A program made the translations under genes and the position numbers. The notes under the pieces were generated by a model that saw nothing but the letters and a program-made list of their open reading frames with translations, was not told the origin of the DNA and ran no database searches. From Enterococcus lemanii (lineage in GTDB: Bacteria > Bacillota > Bacilli > Lactobacillales > Enterococcaceae), in contig NZ_JAFBFD010000003.1 in assembly GCF_016909125.1 (NCBI RefSeq), positions 37,611 to 101,610 on the forward strand: a stretch of 64,000 bases of DNA. The letters are read 5' to 3'. The number at the start of each line of letters is the position of its first letter. The first letter of the stretch is position 1. Below are positions 21,310 to 30,664 of the stretch, one piece after another.

Positions 21310-21426
21310 ATGCAAGATAAAAAAACAACCAGCACTTTTGCAAAAGTCACAAAATTTGTTATTTGGTTAATGTTAATTCTAACGATTGGCACAACTATTT
21401 TAAGTGCCTATTCTGCCATTCGCTAA
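21310..21426 (+). CDS. DUF4044-family 38-residue membrane protein
   Basis: The 38-residue product begins MQDKKTTSTFAKVTK, has one hydrophobic helix (FVIWLMLILTIGTTIL) and ends AYSAIR. The basic/Thr start followed by a single C-terminal helix matches the DUF4044 family of Lactobacillales as I recall it. AAAAGGA is eight bases before the ATG; an in-frame ATG at 21301 is too close to the Shine-Dalgarno. A terminator follows directly. Function unknown. Confidence 0.7.
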   Translation: MQDKKTTSTFAKVTKFVIWLMLILTIGTTILSAYSAIR

Positions 21427-21439
21427 TATAAAAAAACAA

Positions 21440-21482
21440 AAGGGAGTTGTGCACGTTTTTTCGTGGCACAACTCTTTTATTT
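21440..21482. terminator. Terminator between the DUF4044 gene and recN
   Basis: The arms GAGTTGTGCACG (21444-21455) and CGTGGCACAACTC (21462-21474) surround a T loop and are followed by TTTTATTTT on the plus strand. The A-rich left flank lets it also serve the converging recN. Confidence 0.85.
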
Positions 21483-21509
21483 TCAGGTAAAAAAACATAA
21501 AAACAAACG

Positions 21510-23204
21510 TTAGCTCGTTGTACTTTGATTCTTATGTGCTAGATCAAGTAATTCTTGCGCATGTTTTAAGGTTAAATCGGTAATCTCTGTTCCTGCTAAC
21601 ATTCGCGCAACTTCTTTTATTCGCTCTTTTTCGTTTAGTTGGTTAACGGTTGTCTGCGTTCTTTCTTCAACGACTTCTTTTGCAATAAAATATTGGTAAT
21701 CTGCTTGAGCAGCAACTTGTGGCAAATGCGTAATACATAACACTTGAGAATCACGAGCAATTTGTGCTATTTTTTCAGCAATTGCTTGAGCGACCCGCCC
21801 ACTAACACCTGTGTCAACTTCATCAAAAACAATACTGGTTAACCCTTGGGCTTTTGAAAAAATAGTTTTTAAGGCCAGTAAAATCCGAGAAACTTCCCCA
21901 CCTGAAGCAACTTTTACCAGTGGCTTTAACGCTTCGCCTAAGTTCGTACTTAAGTAAAATTCAACTTGATCGGCTCCGTCTTCATTTAACTGGTGATAAT
22001 CTGTTACAAAACGAATTTCAAAATGAGCGTGTTCCATGTATAATTCAGCCAACTCTTGTGTAATTTCTGCTTCAAGTTTCTTGGCGATTTTTTTTCGTTC
22101 ACAGTGAATTGCTTCTGCTAATTGTAACAACTCTGCTTTTTTTCTTTCCAATTCTTTTTCTAAAAATTCTAATTCATTTTCAGAATCGCCTACTTCTTCA
22201 AGCTCTTGTACAATTTGTTCATAATAAGTCAAAACTTGCGTGATACTTTCCCCATACTTTCGTTTTAACTGACGAATCAATTCCAAGCGCTGTTGAACTT
22301 CTTCTAGACGTTCCTCATCCATCTCCAAATAGTCTAATTGTCGTGAACTCTCTCTGGCAACATCTTGCAATAAATAATAGGCACTTTGAAGGTTCTCGCT
22401 AATTTGTTGATATTGTTCATCAAATTGTTCAATCCCCTGTACTTCACTCAAAGCGAGACTCACACCATCTGTTAAATTATCAGAATCAGACAATAAAAGT
22501 TCATAGACTTTATTAAAAGCATCAACAATTTTTTGGAAATTCATTAACTTTTCTCGTTCTTCTAATAAGGCTTCTTCTTCACCAATCGCGACATTTGCTT
22601 GGGCAATTTCTTCTTGTTGGAAACGCAACATATCCATTCTTTGCACAAATGATTGCTCATTTTGTTGAATTTTGTGCACGCGCTTTTCTAGTTGACGAAA
22701 TTCACCATACACTTGGCGATAGTTTGCACGCGCTTTTTGAAAGGGCGTAAAGCCATAGTAGTCTAGGAGTGCCAAGTGCTTTTCTGGTTGCAAAAGCTCT
22801 TGATGTTCGTTTTGTCCTTGAATATCAACTAAATAGCTGCCGATTTTTCTCAAATTAGCAAGAGTTACAATCCGGTTATTTACTCGACAAATGTTTTTTC
22901 CTGAACGCGACATATCTCGTTGAATAATTAACAAGCGTTCCGAAGCATCAATGCCTATTTCTTGCACTAATTCTTGAAAAGAGTCTTGCTCAGGCCATTC
23001 AAATAGCCCTTCAATCACACATTTGTCGGCTCCATGACGAATATAATCACTTGAACCACGCCCGCCTGCCAAAAGACCAACCGCATCAATAATAATCGAT
23101 TTCCCCGCACCGGTTTCACCAGTCAGCGCCGTCATTCCTTCATGGAAATCTAGTTTTAAGTAAGGGATAATGGCCAAATTTTTGATTGTTAATTCTAGTA
23201 ACAT
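21510..23204 (-). CDS. recN: DNA repair protein RecN
   Basis: SMC-like ATPase acting early at double-strand breaks. It has Walker A (TGETGAGKS near residue 30), a long coiled coil in the middle (residues about 150-370), the ABC signature VASGGEVSRI and Walker B (SIVFDEVDTG). 564 residues is normal. It follows argR by 12 nt, the conserved ahrC-recN arrangement, and shares its promoter. Confidence 0.97.
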   Translation of the reverse strand: MLLELTIKNLAIIPYLKLDFHEGMTALTGETGAGKSIIIDAVGLLAGGRGSSDYIRHGADKCVIEGLFEWPEQDSFQELVQEIGIDASERLLIIQRDMSRSGKNICRVNNRIVTLANLRKIGSYLVDIQGQNEHQELLQPEKHLALLDYYGFTPFQKARANYRQVYGEFRQLEKRVHKIQQNEQSFVQRMDMLRFQQEEIAQANVAIGEEEALLEEREKLMNFQKIVDAFNKVYELLLSDSDNLTDGVSLALSEVQGIEQFDEQYQQISENLQSAYYLLQDVARESSRQLDYLEMDEERLEEVQQRLELIRQLKRKYGESITQVLTYYEQIVQELEEVGDSENELEFLEKELERKKAELLQLAEAIHCERKKIAKKLEAEITQELAELYMEHAHFEIRFVTDYHQLNEDGADQVEFYLSTNLGEALKPLVKVASGGEVSRILLALKTIFSKAQGLTSIVFDEVDTGVSGRVAQAIAEKIAQIARDSQVLCITHLPQVAAQADYQYFIAKEVVEERTQTTVNQLNEKERIKEVARMLAGTEITDLTLKHAQELLDLAHKNQSTTS

Positions 23205-23216
23205 CGCAAGTCTCTC

Positions 23217-23669
23217 CTATCTTTGGTAAGTTTGAAGTGTTTGGACCAACTCTTCGGCTTGCTCTTGTGTTCGGGTAATAATTAAAACCTTGTCATCATC
23301 ATTTAAAATGGCAAATAAAGTCGTTTGGTAGTATTTATCCATTAAATTCGCCACAGCTGAAGCATTGCCAGGTAATGTTCGTAAAATAACATATTTCTCC
23401 ATTTGTTCAGCAGAAACAAAGGCTGTTTTTAATAATTTTGTTAATTTTTCACCAATATCCTCTTTTGATTCATTCGGTAAACTATAGCGATACCCTCCTG
23501 TTGAGGAAGGGACTTTAATAAGCTTTAATTCTTTAATATCACGTGAAATCGTTGCTTGTGTCACTTTCACGCCTTTTTCTTGTAAATACGCGACAAATTC
23601 TTCTTGTTTTTGAATATCTTGATCATTTAGTAAACGCGTCAAAATCCGTTGCCGTTCTTTTTTATTCAT
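23217..23669 (-). CDS. argR: Arginine repressor (ArgR/AhrC family)
   Basis: 150-residue hexameric regulator with an N-terminal winged helix (KKERQRILTRLLND, then VTQATISRDIKELKLIK) and the C-terminal arginine-binding domain (GNASAVANLMDKYY, AILNDDDKVLIITR). The start is ATG 23669, eight bases after GAGGAG; GTG 23678 would put the Shine-Dalgarno inside the gene. ArgR boxes lie in its promoter. Several paralogues are common in enterococci, so a role beyond arginine control is possible. Confidence 0.93.
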   Translation of the reverse strand: MNKKERQRILTRLLNDQDIQKQEEFVAYLQEKGVKVTQATISRDIKELKLIKVPSSTGGYRYSLPNESKEDIGEKLTKLLKTAFVSAEQMEKYVILRTLPGNASAVANLMDKYYQTTLFAILNDDDKVLIITRTQEQAEELVQTLQTYQR

Positions 23670-23698
23670 CGTTCTCACTCCTCGTTAAAGTCTTATTT

Positions 23699-23756
23699 AT
23701 CATAGCTCATTTCGCGCAATATGCAAAGATATTTAAAAGTTATTTTTATACATTTT
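23699..23756 (-). promoter_or_regulatory. argR promoter with ARG-box-like repeats
   Basis: On the minus strand the -10 TATGAT is at 23699-23704 and a weak -35 TTGCAT lies 16 bases upstream. Upstream of and across the -35 are AATGTATAAAAATAA and TTTGCATATT, AT-rich half sites resembling ARG boxes (TGTATAAN-type). This suggests autoregulation. The box assignment is by eye. Confidence 0.55.
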
Positions 23757-23864
23757 CACTTTCGTTTCTCCTCAAATAACGAGACTTGCCAGCTATTTTC
23801 CCATTCATTTTGCGCTTGTTTTTAAACACGTCTAAACAATCATTTCCAATAACGGTTTTTGCAT

Positions 23865-23903
23865 GCAAAAAAAACAGCCTCCTTTTTAAACGAGAGGCTG
23901 TTA
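23865..23903 (-). terminator. Terminator of the folD-xseAB-ispA-tlyA operon
   Basis: On the minus strand AACAGCCTC (23894-23902) pairs with GAGGCTGTT (23873-23881), followed by eight T. It separates tlyA from argR, which therefore has its own promoter. Confidence 0.9.
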
Positions 23904-23918
23904 TCTTTTTCATTTCAT

Positions 23919-24734
23919 TTATGCGTGAAAAGTTTCATGAGCGGCTTGGACCGTTTTTTGTGGATCAACGCTTGCATCAACTTGTCCAAATTCATTTGTC
24001 TTTTGCAAATGAATTAAAAACTCCATATTCCCTTCACCACCGGTAATCGGCGAGAAACTTAAATTTTTGACATTATATTGCTCGCGACAGGCAAAAGCCA
24101 TAATTTCTTCAATAACTTTTTGATGAACTTTGGCCTCACGAACAATACCATTTTTTCCCACAAATTCGCGACCAGCTTCAAATTGCGGTTTAATCAAAGC
24201 CATCACTTCGCCTTCTTCAACTAAAATAGCGTGTAGTGGCGGTAACATTAATCTTAAGGAAATAAAAGATACATCAATCGTAGCCATCTCTGGCAAGCCT
24301 TGGGTAAAATCTTCTGGTTTACTATAGCGAAAATTCGTACGCTCCATCACGACAACCCGCTCGTCTTGTCGAATTTTCCAGGCAAGTTGGTTATAACCAA
24401 CATCTAAGGCATAACTTAATTTTGCCCCATTTTGCAAAGCGACATCGGTAAAGCCTCCCGTTGAAGAACCAATGTCTAAAACCGTTTTATCGCGGAAATC
24501 TAAACCAAAAAGTTCAATGGCTTTTGCTAATTTTAATCCACCTCTAGAAACGTAAGGTAGTTTTTGCCCTTTTATTTCTAAAATCGTTTCGCCTGCAATT
24601 TTTTCTCCAGGCTTATCTAAACGTTCATGTTTGTCCGTGTAAACTAATCCGGCCATAATGCCACGTTTGGCTTTTTCTCTTGTTTCAAATAATCCTTGTT
24701 GAACGGCTAATACGTCCACGCGTTCTTTTTTCAT
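23919..24734 (-). CDS. TlyA-family rRNA 2'-O-methyltransferase (YqxC type)
   Basis: 271 residues: an N-terminal S4 RNA-binding domain (RVDVLAVQQGLFETREKAKR) followed by an FtsJ/RrmJ-like methyltransferase domain with the SAM loop VLDIGSSTGGFTD near residue 90 and the catalytic region MATIDVSFISLR. The family methylates ribosomal RNA and was first named as a hemolysin, a name best avoided here. It lies 1 nt after ispA and precedes the operon terminator. Confidence 0.92.
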   Translation of the reverse strand: MKKERVDVLAVQQGLFETREKAKRGIMAGLVYTDKHERLDKPGEKIAGETILEIKGQKLPYVSRGGLKLAKAIELFGLDFRDKTVLDIGSSTGGFTDVALQNGAKLSYALDVGYNQLAWKIRQDERVVVMERTNFRYSKPEDFTQGLPEMATIDVSFISLRLMLPPLHAILVEEGEVMALIKPQFEAGREFVGKNGIVREAKVHQKVIEEIMAFACREQYNVKNLSFSPITGGEGNMEFLIHLQKTNEFGQVDASVDPQKTVQAAHETFHA

Positions 24735-24735
24735 G

Positions 24736-25629
24736 TTATACTCCCTTTGCTAAAGAAAAAAGTTGAATCACTTCTTCTAACAAATGAAAATCGAATTCAT
24801 TTGTTTTTAATTGCTCTAATTGCTTTTTAGCAGCTGTTAATTCATTTTCTAAAGCCTGTTTTGCTCCGTCTAACCCCAATAAAGCGGGGTAAGTATTTTT
24901 TTCTAGCAAGTGATCTTTTTGCGTCTGTTTGCCTAGAGCCTCTGTGGTACTCACGATATCTAAAAGATCATCACGAATTTGAAAGGCTAGGCCTAAGTGT
25001 TGCGCAATTTCATCTAAGGTCGCGACAGTTTCTTCGGTTTGTTTTGCTAAAATTCCCCCTGCTTTAAAAGCAAAACGAATTAAATCACCTGTTTTATGCG
25101 CGTGAATTTGTTTTAACGCAACTAAATCTAATGTTTGTCCCTCACCTAAAATATCCGCTGCTTGACCAGCAATCATTCCTTTTGGTCCTGCTGCTTGCGC
25201 AAATTGTTGAATGAGTAAGATTTTTTGATCAAATGGTAATTGCGCTTGACTCAACAACTGAAAACTAAGCGTCAATAAGCCATCACCAGCTAATATAGCC
25301 ATGCCTTCACCATAAACTTTATGATTGGTTGGCTTCCCTCGTCTCAAATCATCATCATCCATCGCAGGTAAATCATCATGAATCAAAGAATAAGTGTGCA
25401 ACATTTCTAACGCCGCTGCCACTTGTATACAAGAAAAAGTCACTTCTTGATTAAACGATGCCACCGTTGCCAATAACAACAACGGTCGTACTCGCTTGCC
25501 GCCTGCTTCTACAGAATAAAGCATGCTGCTTGCTAAGTCTTTTTGTCCCGTTTGCTCACTAATAAAACGTAACATTTCTTTTTCTGTTTTTTCAAGGGCC
25601 CATTTTTGAAAAATAGCAAGTTGACTCAT
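24736..25629 (-). CDS. ispA: Farnesyl/geranyl diphosphate synthase (polyprenyl synthetase)
   Basis: Condenses isopentenyl diphosphate with dimethylallyl or geranyl diphosphate, feeding undecaprenyl phosphate for the cell wall. Both aspartate-rich motifs are present: HDDLPAMDDDDLRRG near residue 85 and QIRDDLLDI near 216. The stop/start overlap with xseB by one base shows translational coupling. In Bacillus dxs follows here. It is absent, as expected for an organism using the mevalonate route. Confidence 0.95.
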   Translation of the reverse strand: MSQLAIFQKWALEKTEKEMLRFISEQTGQKDLASSMLYSVEAGGKRVRPLLLLATVASFNQEVTFSCIQVAAALEMLHTYSLIHDDLPAMDDDDLRRGKPTNHKVYGEGMAILAGDGLLTLSFQLLSQAQLPFDQKILLIQQFAQAAGPKGMIAGQAADILGEGQTLDLVALKQIHAHKTGDLIRFAFKAGGILAKQTEETVATLDEIAQHLGLAFQIRDDLLDIVSTTEALGKQTQKDHLLEKNTYPALLGLDGAKQALENELTAAKKQLEQLKTNEFDFHLLEEVIQLFSLAKGV

Positions 25630-25847
25630 TACTTCTCACCATCAAACAAGACGACTTCGTCATTATCAGTCATCATCTGGGTTAATGTTTGTTCCGCTTT
25701 TTTTAAAGTATTTTCACATTGACCACTTAATTCAATGCCACGTTTAAAAATGGTTAAGGCTTCTTCTAAAGGCACTTCCCCTTTTTCCAAACGGTTGACA
25801 ATTTCTTCAAGTTCTTGCAATGATTCTTCAAAAGTTGGATTACTCAT
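25629..25847 (-). CDS. xseB: Exodeoxyribonuclease VII small subunit
   Basis: 72-residue helical protein with the family pattern FEESLQELEEIVNRLEKGEVPLEE split over two helices, then ALTIFKRGIELSGQCE. It assembles in several copies on XseA. The gene overlaps xseA by eight bases and touches ispA. Confidence 0.95.
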   Translation of the reverse strand: MSNPTFEESLQELEEIVNRLEKGEVPLEEALTIFKRGIELSGQCENTLKKAEQTLTQMMTDNDEVVLFDGEK

Positions 25848-27183
25848 GACTTTTTTCCTCCAGTGTCAGTATTTTCATTTGCGCTTGACCATCTTGATAA
25901 CGAATCGTCACTTCTTCACCTAACGTTAATTGTTGAACCGATGAAACAACGGCACCTTTTTTATCAACGGTATAACTGTACCCTCGGCCCATAATATTTA
26001 ACGGACTTAACAAATTCAAGGCTTGAATTTCTTTGTCAAACTGTTGCCATTTTCGTTGTAATACGTTGGCCATTTGCTGTTGTAAATTTTGGTGATTATA
26101 ATTTAACCGCACTTGTGCTTCTCGTACTTTACTAAGCGGTATTTGCTGCTCTAGGCGATGACGAAGTTGACGGGTTTGTTTTTCTTTTTCATAGTACAAG
26201 GTTTGCATTTGTTGTTGCAAACGTTGCGTTAAGCGGTCCAAGCGCACCGATTGTCCTTCATAAAGTCGTTCAGGCTGTCTAAATAAATAAGAATTCATTA
26301 GACGTTGGTGTCGCTCTTTTTTATATTGAATTTGATAGTTCAACGCTTGCTTAAGCCGCTCTTTGCGCTCTTCTATCCGCAAAATTTCATCCACCAAAAC
26401 GGGCACCGCAAGTTCTGCTGCAGCCGTTGGTGTCGCTGCACGAACATCAGCAACAAAATCCGCAATGGTCGTATCGGTCTCATGACCAACCGAAGAAATA
26501 ATTGGCGTCTTAGCAGCAAAAATAGCACGGGCAACACTTTCTTCGTTAAACGGCCATAAATCTTCAATGGAACCACCACCACGACCAATAATTAACGTAT
26601 CAAAATCACCCAACGCCTCGACACGTTTAATATTACGAACAATATCAGGAGCGGACTTCTCTCCTTGAACGACCGTTGGAAATAACACAATCTGAGCAAT
26701 CGGATAACGTCTTTGAACCGTTGTAATAATATCTCGAATCACGGCACCACTTTGACTGGTGATAACTGCGATTTTTTTAGGGTATTTCACAATAGGTTTT
26801 TTCGGTGCTTGAAAAAGACCTTCTTGGGCTAATTTTTGTTTTAATTGCTCAAAAGCTAAATAACGCGCCCCCACCCCATCTGGTTCCATTTGTTCAATCG
26901 TAATCTGATACGTTCCATAAGCTTCATATAAAGAAACGCGCCCGACAACGAGTACCTTCATTCCTTCTTCTGGTGTAAATTTTAATTTATCGAAGTTTGT
27001 TTTAAACATGACTGCCGAAATCTTAGCATTTTCATCTTTCAAACTAAAATATTTATGTGCCGATCTTAAATTAAAATTTGAAATTTCTCCAGTTAAATAC
27101 ACTCGACCTAAATGAGGATCTGCATCAAATTTGTATTTCAAGTATTTGGTTAAAGCAGTGACCGATAAATACTTTTGTGTCAT
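25840..27183 (-). CDS. xseA: Exodeoxyribonuclease VII large subunit
   Basis: 447-residue nuclease subunit. An N-terminal OB fold (LTKYLKYKFDADPHLGRVYL, GEISNFN) is followed by the catalytic domain with SQSGAVIRDI, IGRGGGSIEDLW and SVGHETDTTIADFVAD, then a long coiled coil and a short C-terminal domain (LNIMGRGYS). It starts one base after the folD stop. Confidence 0.96.
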   Translation of the reverse strand: MTQKYLSVTALTKYLKYKFDADPHLGRVYLTGEISNFNLRSAHKYFSLKDENAKISAVMFKTNFDKLKFTPEEGMKVLVVGRVSLYEAYGTYQITIEQMEPDGVGARYLAFEQLKQKLAQEGLFQAPKKPIVKYPKKIAVITSQSGAVIRDIITTVQRRYPIAQIVLFPTVVQGEKSAPDIVRNIKRVEALGDFDTLIIGRGGGSIEDLWPFNEESVARAIFAAKTPIISSVGHETDTTIADFVADVRAATPTAAAELAVPVLVDEILRIEERKERLKQALNYQIQYKKERHQRLMNSYLFRQPERLYEGQSVRLDRLTQRLQQQMQTLYYEKEKQTRQLRHRLEQQIPLSKVREAQVRLNYNHQNLQQQMANVLQRKWQQFDKEIQALNLLSPLNIMGRGYSYTVDKKGAVVSSVQQLTLGEEVTIRYQDGQAQMKILTLEEKSHE

Positions 27184-28038
27184 TTATTTTTTTCCTTCTT
27201 CTCTTTTCGCGGCTTCAACCGTTTGAGCAAGCAACATTGTTATCGTCATTGGTCCGACACCTTTTGGCACAGGAGTGATATAACTTGCTAGTGGTGCAAC
27301 TTCATCAAAAGCCACGTCTCCGATTAATTTGCCATTTTCGTCACGGTTCATGCCCACATCAATCACAACGGCGCCTTCTTTTACAAAGTCTTTTGTCACA
27401 AAATGGCCTCGACCAATTGCTACGACTAAGATATCGGCGGCTTTAGCAACGGCTGGTAAATTTTTTGTTTGTGAATGGGTCATTGTCACCGTTGCATTTT
27501 CAGCCAATAATAAGTGCGCCATTGGCTTACCTACAATGTTACTACGGCCAATTACCACCGCATTTTTTCCAGCTAAATCAATTTTATACTCTTCGAACAT
27601 TTTCATAATGCCATATGGTGTACAAGGAATCATTTCTGGCGAGCCAGCAAATAATTTCCCAAGGTTCATCGGGTGAAAACCATCGACATCTTTTTTAGGA
27701 TCGATCGCTAAAAGGACTTTTTCTGCATCAATTTGTTTTGGTAATGGCAATTGAACTAAAATACCATGAAAAGCGGCATCTTGATTATATTTTTCAATTT
27801 CAGCTAACAATTCAGTTTCTGTAATTGTTTCTGGATAACGAGCAACCTTTGAATGTAGGCCCATTTTTTGAGCAGCCAATTCTTTATTTTTTACATAAGT
27901 TTGACTGGCTGGGTTTTCGCCAACTAATAAAACAACGAGTCCCGGCTGAGTGCCCTGTTCTTTCAAGGATTCAACTTCTATTTTAAGTGCACCTTGCATC
28001 TTATCCGCTAATTCTTTTCCGTTAATAATTGTTGTCAT
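27184..28038 (-). CDS. folD: Bifunctional methylenetetrahydrofolate dehydrogenase/cyclohydrolase
   Basis: Interconverts 5,10-methylene-THF and 10-formyl-THF for purine and formyl-Met synthesis. Visible motifs are the catalytic [13 protein letters not shown] (Lys near residue 54), [11 protein letters not shown], the NADP loop [12 protein letters not shown] near 164 and [10 protein letters not shown]. 284 residues is normal. It follows nusB after a weak terminator. Confidence 0.97.
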   Translation of the reverse strand: MTTIINGKELADKMQGALKIEVESLKEQGTQPGLVVLLVGENPASQTYVKNKELAAQKMGLHSKVARYPETITETELLAEIEKYNQDAAFHGILVQLPLPKQIDAEKVLLAIDPKKDVDGFHPMNLGKLFAGSPEMIPCTPYGIMKMFEEYKIDLAGKNAVVIGRSNIVGKPMAHLLLAENATVTMTHSQTKNLPAVAKAADILVVAIGRGHFVTKDFVKEGAVVIDVGMNRDENGKLIGDVAFDEVAPLASYITPVPKGVGPMTITMLLAQTVEAAKREEGKK

Positions 28039-28104
28039 TTTCGCTAACCTCTTTTCATTTATTCGTTACCCGACCATTTTAGCACAAAACACCATCAAAC
28101 ATAA

Positions 28105-28130
28105 AGAAGCTAGCTTACTCGCTAGCTTCT
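28105..28130 (-). terminator. Hairpin at the end of nusB
   Basis: Perfect 10-bp arms AGAAGCTAGC / GCTAGCTTCT with a 6-base loop that contains the nusB stop codon. The trailing T tract is weak (TTTATGTTT), so read-through into folD is likely. Confidence 0.6.
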
Positions 28131-28564
28131 ATTTCATTATTTGCATTCGATAAGATGCCATTCACGAACTTTCTTGATTGATCATCACTAAATGTTTTGG
28201 TTAATTCAATCGCTTCATTTAACACAACTTTATTTGGAACATTATCAACATATAACATTTCAAACAAAGCTAAGCGTAAAATGGTCACATCCATTTTAGG
28301 TAAACGCATTAAAGTCCAACCTGGACGTAAATACTTTTGAATGATTGCATCAAGCTCTGTTTTGTGCTCGCAAACACCTGTGACAAGTAAATCTAAATAA
28401 GTTGGTACAAAATGTTCTTTTTCTTCATCAATCATCTCTTCGTATTCGAGTTCGATTGCATGCATAATTGCATCTTGCTTCGTTAATTCTTGGTTAAAAT
28501 CCAAAGGAAACAAAGCTTGGATGGCCATTTGTCTAATTTCACGACGAGTTAACTCTTTATTCAT
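28115..28564 (-). CDS. nusB: Transcription antitermination factor NusB
   Basis: 149-residue all-helical RNA-binding protein of the rRNA antitermination complex. It shows TRREIRQMAIQALFPLDFN at the N-terminus and NKVVLNEAIELTKTFSDD, KFVNGIL at the C-terminus. The frame extends to 28597, but AGAGG is placed for the ATG at 28564, which overlaps the end of the upstream asp23-like gene by eight bases. Confidence 0.94.
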   Translation of the reverse strand: MNKELTRREIRQMAIQALFPLDFNQELTKQDAIMHAIELEYEEMIDEEKEHFVPTYLDLLVTGVCEHKTELDAIIQKYLRPGWTLMRLPKMDVTILRLALFEMLYVDNVPNKVVLNEAIELTKTFSDDQSRKFVNGILSNANNEIEASE

Positions 28565-28985
28565 GTTCAGCCTCTTCATTTTCAAATAATTCTTCAAAAT
28601 CTAATTGCTCAGTTTTTTCTGGGACGAGCGATACAATATGCACGTTTACTTCGACTAATTCAATATCCGTCATAAACAAAACTTGTTGTTTAACCCGGCT
28701 TTGAATTTCCATCGCAACGCTTGGTACGGATACACCGTATTTTAGATTGACATATAAATCGACTTTAATCCCATTTTCTTCGTCCATTGTTAAAAAAACA
28801 CCTTTGCCATGCACCGAGCGGCCAAGCAATTCTGTTACATTATTTGCAAAACTTGCTTGCATTCGGTAAACACCTTCAACTTTTGAAGCTGCAATGCCAA
28901 TAATTACTTCAATGACTTCTGGGGCAATGACAATTTCACCTAATTCATGGTTTGTCTCTATTACGAAGTTGGTTTCATCTACCAT
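28557..28985 (-). CDS. Asp23/Gls24-family protein (YqhY type)
   Basis: 142 residues. The core pattern is GEIVIAPEVIEVIIGIAA, SKVEGVYRM, VDLYVNLKYGVSVPSVA and a C-terminal acidic tail (DFEELFENEEAEHE). In Bacillus the orthologue YqhY sits in front of nusB and is linked to acetyl-CoA carboxylase control; here no acc genes are adjacent. GGAGG is seven bases before the ATG, and a TATAAT at 29041-29046 probably belongs to its promoter. Confidence 0.9.
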   Translation of the reverse strand: MVDETNFVIETNHELGEIVIAPEVIEVIIGIAASKVEGVYRMQASFANNVTELLGRSVHGKGVFLTMDEENGIKVDLYVNLKYGVSVPSVAMEIQSRVKQQVLFMTDIELVEVNVHIVSLVPEKTEQLDFEELFENEEAEHE

Positions 28986-29098
28986 CTTTCATTCCTCCAT
29001 TTACTTGCGGTTTCATTAAATAAAAACTCGTTCAATGTTTTTATTATACATGATGTTTTACAATTATTATAGTCGAAACCGTTTTACGAAGCGAAAAA

Positions 29099-30163
29099 CT
29101 ATAAAATAATCAATTCTTTGGATGAATGCGTTAAAACTTCATTCCCACTAGACGTAATCAGTAAATCATCTTCAATTCTTACGCCACCAATTCCTGGTAA
29201 ATAAATTCCTGGTTCATCCGTAATCACGTTACCTGGCACAAATATTTTTGGTGCTTTAAAAGAAACGTTCGGTCCTTCATGAATTTCTAAACCAATCCCA
29301 TGACCTGTTGAATGCCCAAATGCTTCACCATAACCAAAAGAAGCAATGTAATCACGAGCAACCGCGTCTAATTCAATGCCAGACATACCTGGTTTAGCGG
29401 CTTCAATTACTTTTAATTGTGCGTCTAACACAATTTGATGAATTTCTTTAAGTTTTTCACCAGGATCACCAATTGCAAAAGTTCTCGTCATATCTGAAAC
29501 ATAGCCTTCATAATAACATCCAAAGTCTAGTGTAATCATATCGCCTTTTTCAATTACTTTTTGACTAGCTACTCCATGTGGCATCGCCGAACGAACGCCA
29601 CTTGCGACAATTGTATCAAACGAAACACCTGTTGCTCCTAGAGAACGCATGTAAAAGTCTAATTGGTTGGCTACTTCAATTTCTGTCATTCCTGGTTTAA
29701 TTTGATTCAAAATGTATGCAAATCCTTGGTCCGCAATTTGACAAGCTTTTTTTATTAAAACAAGTTCATTTTCATCTTTCACTTCACGTAAAGCTTCAAT
29801 CATGCCGCTAATTGGTACAAGCGGTGTCTCTTCGATTAAGTCTTCTAACAAAGCATAATCGGCAAAACTAACAAAACTTTCTTCAAAAGCAAGCGATGCT
29901 AACTCTTCTTGTTGACAAATTTTAGCAACTTCTTCAAAAATTGGTCCAGTATTTTGAACAATCTCATAACCTTTTGCTTGGACAGCGGCTTGCTCGGTAT
30001 AACGAAAATCAGTGACAAAAAATGCTTTGTCTAAAGTAATCACTGCTAAACCTGTTGTACCTGTAAAATTTGTTAAATAACGTAAATTATAAGGACTAGT
30101 GACCAAAAATCCTGCTACTCCTTCTTTTTTCATTGCTACTCTTAGTTTGTCTACACGCAACAT
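29099..30163 (-). CDS. pepQ: M24B aminopeptidase / Xaa-Pro dipeptidase
   Basis: Cytoplasmic metallopeptidase for X-Pro peptides. The C-terminal pita-bread domain has the metal ligands in LDFGCYYEGYVSDMTRTF (two Asp), GHSTGHGIGLEIHE (His), DEPGIYL (Glu) and GGVRIEDD (Glu). The N-terminal creatinase-like domain begins MLRVDKLRVAMKKEGV. The start was set to ATG 30163 with AGAAGG eight bases upstream, giving 354 residues. A TATAAT lies upstream at 30200-30205. The substrate (dipeptide or longer peptide) is not certain. Confidence 0.9.
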   Translation of the reverse strand: MLRVDKLRVAMKKEGVAGFLVTSPYNLRYLTNFTGTTGLAVITLDKAFFVTDFRYTEQAAVQAKGYEIVQNTGPIFEEVAKICQQEELASLAFEESFVSFADYALLEDLIEETPLVPISGMIEALREVKDENELVLIKKACQIADQGFAYILNQIKPGMTEIEVANQLDFYMRSLGATGVSFDTIVASGVRSAMPHGVASQKVIEKGDMITLDFGCYYEGYVSDMTRTFAIGDPGEKLKEIHQIVLDAQLKVIEAAKPGMSGIELDAVARDYIASFGYGEAFGHSTGHGIGLEIHEGPNVSFKAPKIFVPGNVITDEPGIYLPGIGGVRIEDDLLITSSGNEVLTHSSKELIIL

Positions 30164-30229
30164 ACAATCGGCCTTCTTTCTTTTTCTTCTTCTCAAGTAA
30201 TTATAACAAACTTCTTTGGAAAACAAAGA

Positions 30230-30260
30230 AAAACAAGCAAGTTTTTTTCTTGCTTGTTTT
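30230..30260 (-). terminator. Terminator of the mannose PTS operon
   Basis: AAAACAAGCAAG / CTTGCTTGTTTT arms (12 bp) around an A-rich loop, followed by T-rich sequence on the minus strand. It lies between manO and pepQ. Confidence 0.85.
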
Positions 30261-30265
30261 CCTTA

Positions 30266-30643
30266 TTATAAAGTTTTTTTCCGAAAAGAAAACAGGCTTC
30301 TCTTTAAGACATCAAAGAAACTTAAAGAATGTACCATTCGGTTTGGGTCAACGTAAACTCGAATCGCCCGTAAAACTTTCTTTGGCTCCTTTGAAGAAAA
30401 GGTATACGTTCCATTTTTCTTCGTCTGAATGGCATAACGCGGAATCCATTTCCCTTTAAAGAAAACAGAAGCAAGAACGTAATCAACTTCCTCCCAAGGA
30501 ATTTGAATAAATTTCCGGACATCGCGGTTATGATAGAACTCGAAGCCTTGATCGCCAATCATAATCTTTCCATAATCCGTTAACCCTAAAAATGAAGTCC
30601 CGTCAATTGTCAAATCCACTTTCGTATTTAGCGATTGAACCAT
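30266..30643 (-). CDS. manO: DUF956-family protein of the mannose PTS operon (ManO)
   Basis: 125-residue soluble protein (TKVDLTIDGTSFLGLTDYG, then IQIPWEEVDYVLASVFFKGK) of the DUF956 family, which is almost always the last gene of a mannose-type PTS operon in lactic acid bacteria. Its biochemical role is unproven; some reports treat it as a regulator. It starts 21 nt after manN and ends at the operon terminator. Confidence 0.88.
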   Translation of the reverse strand: MVQSLNTKVDLTIDGTSFLGLTDYGKIMIGDQGFEFYHNRDVRKFIQIPWEEVDYVLASVFFKGKWIPRYAIQTKKNGTYTFSSKEPKKVLRAIRVYVDPNRMVHSLSFFDVLKRSLFSFRKKTL

Positions 30644-30664
30644 CTTGCTTCCCCCTTTAATTTC

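Noticed and set aside
23786..24046. Plus-strand frame between argR and tlyA
   Set aside because: It runs through the operon terminator and into tlyA on the opposite strand, with no start signal.
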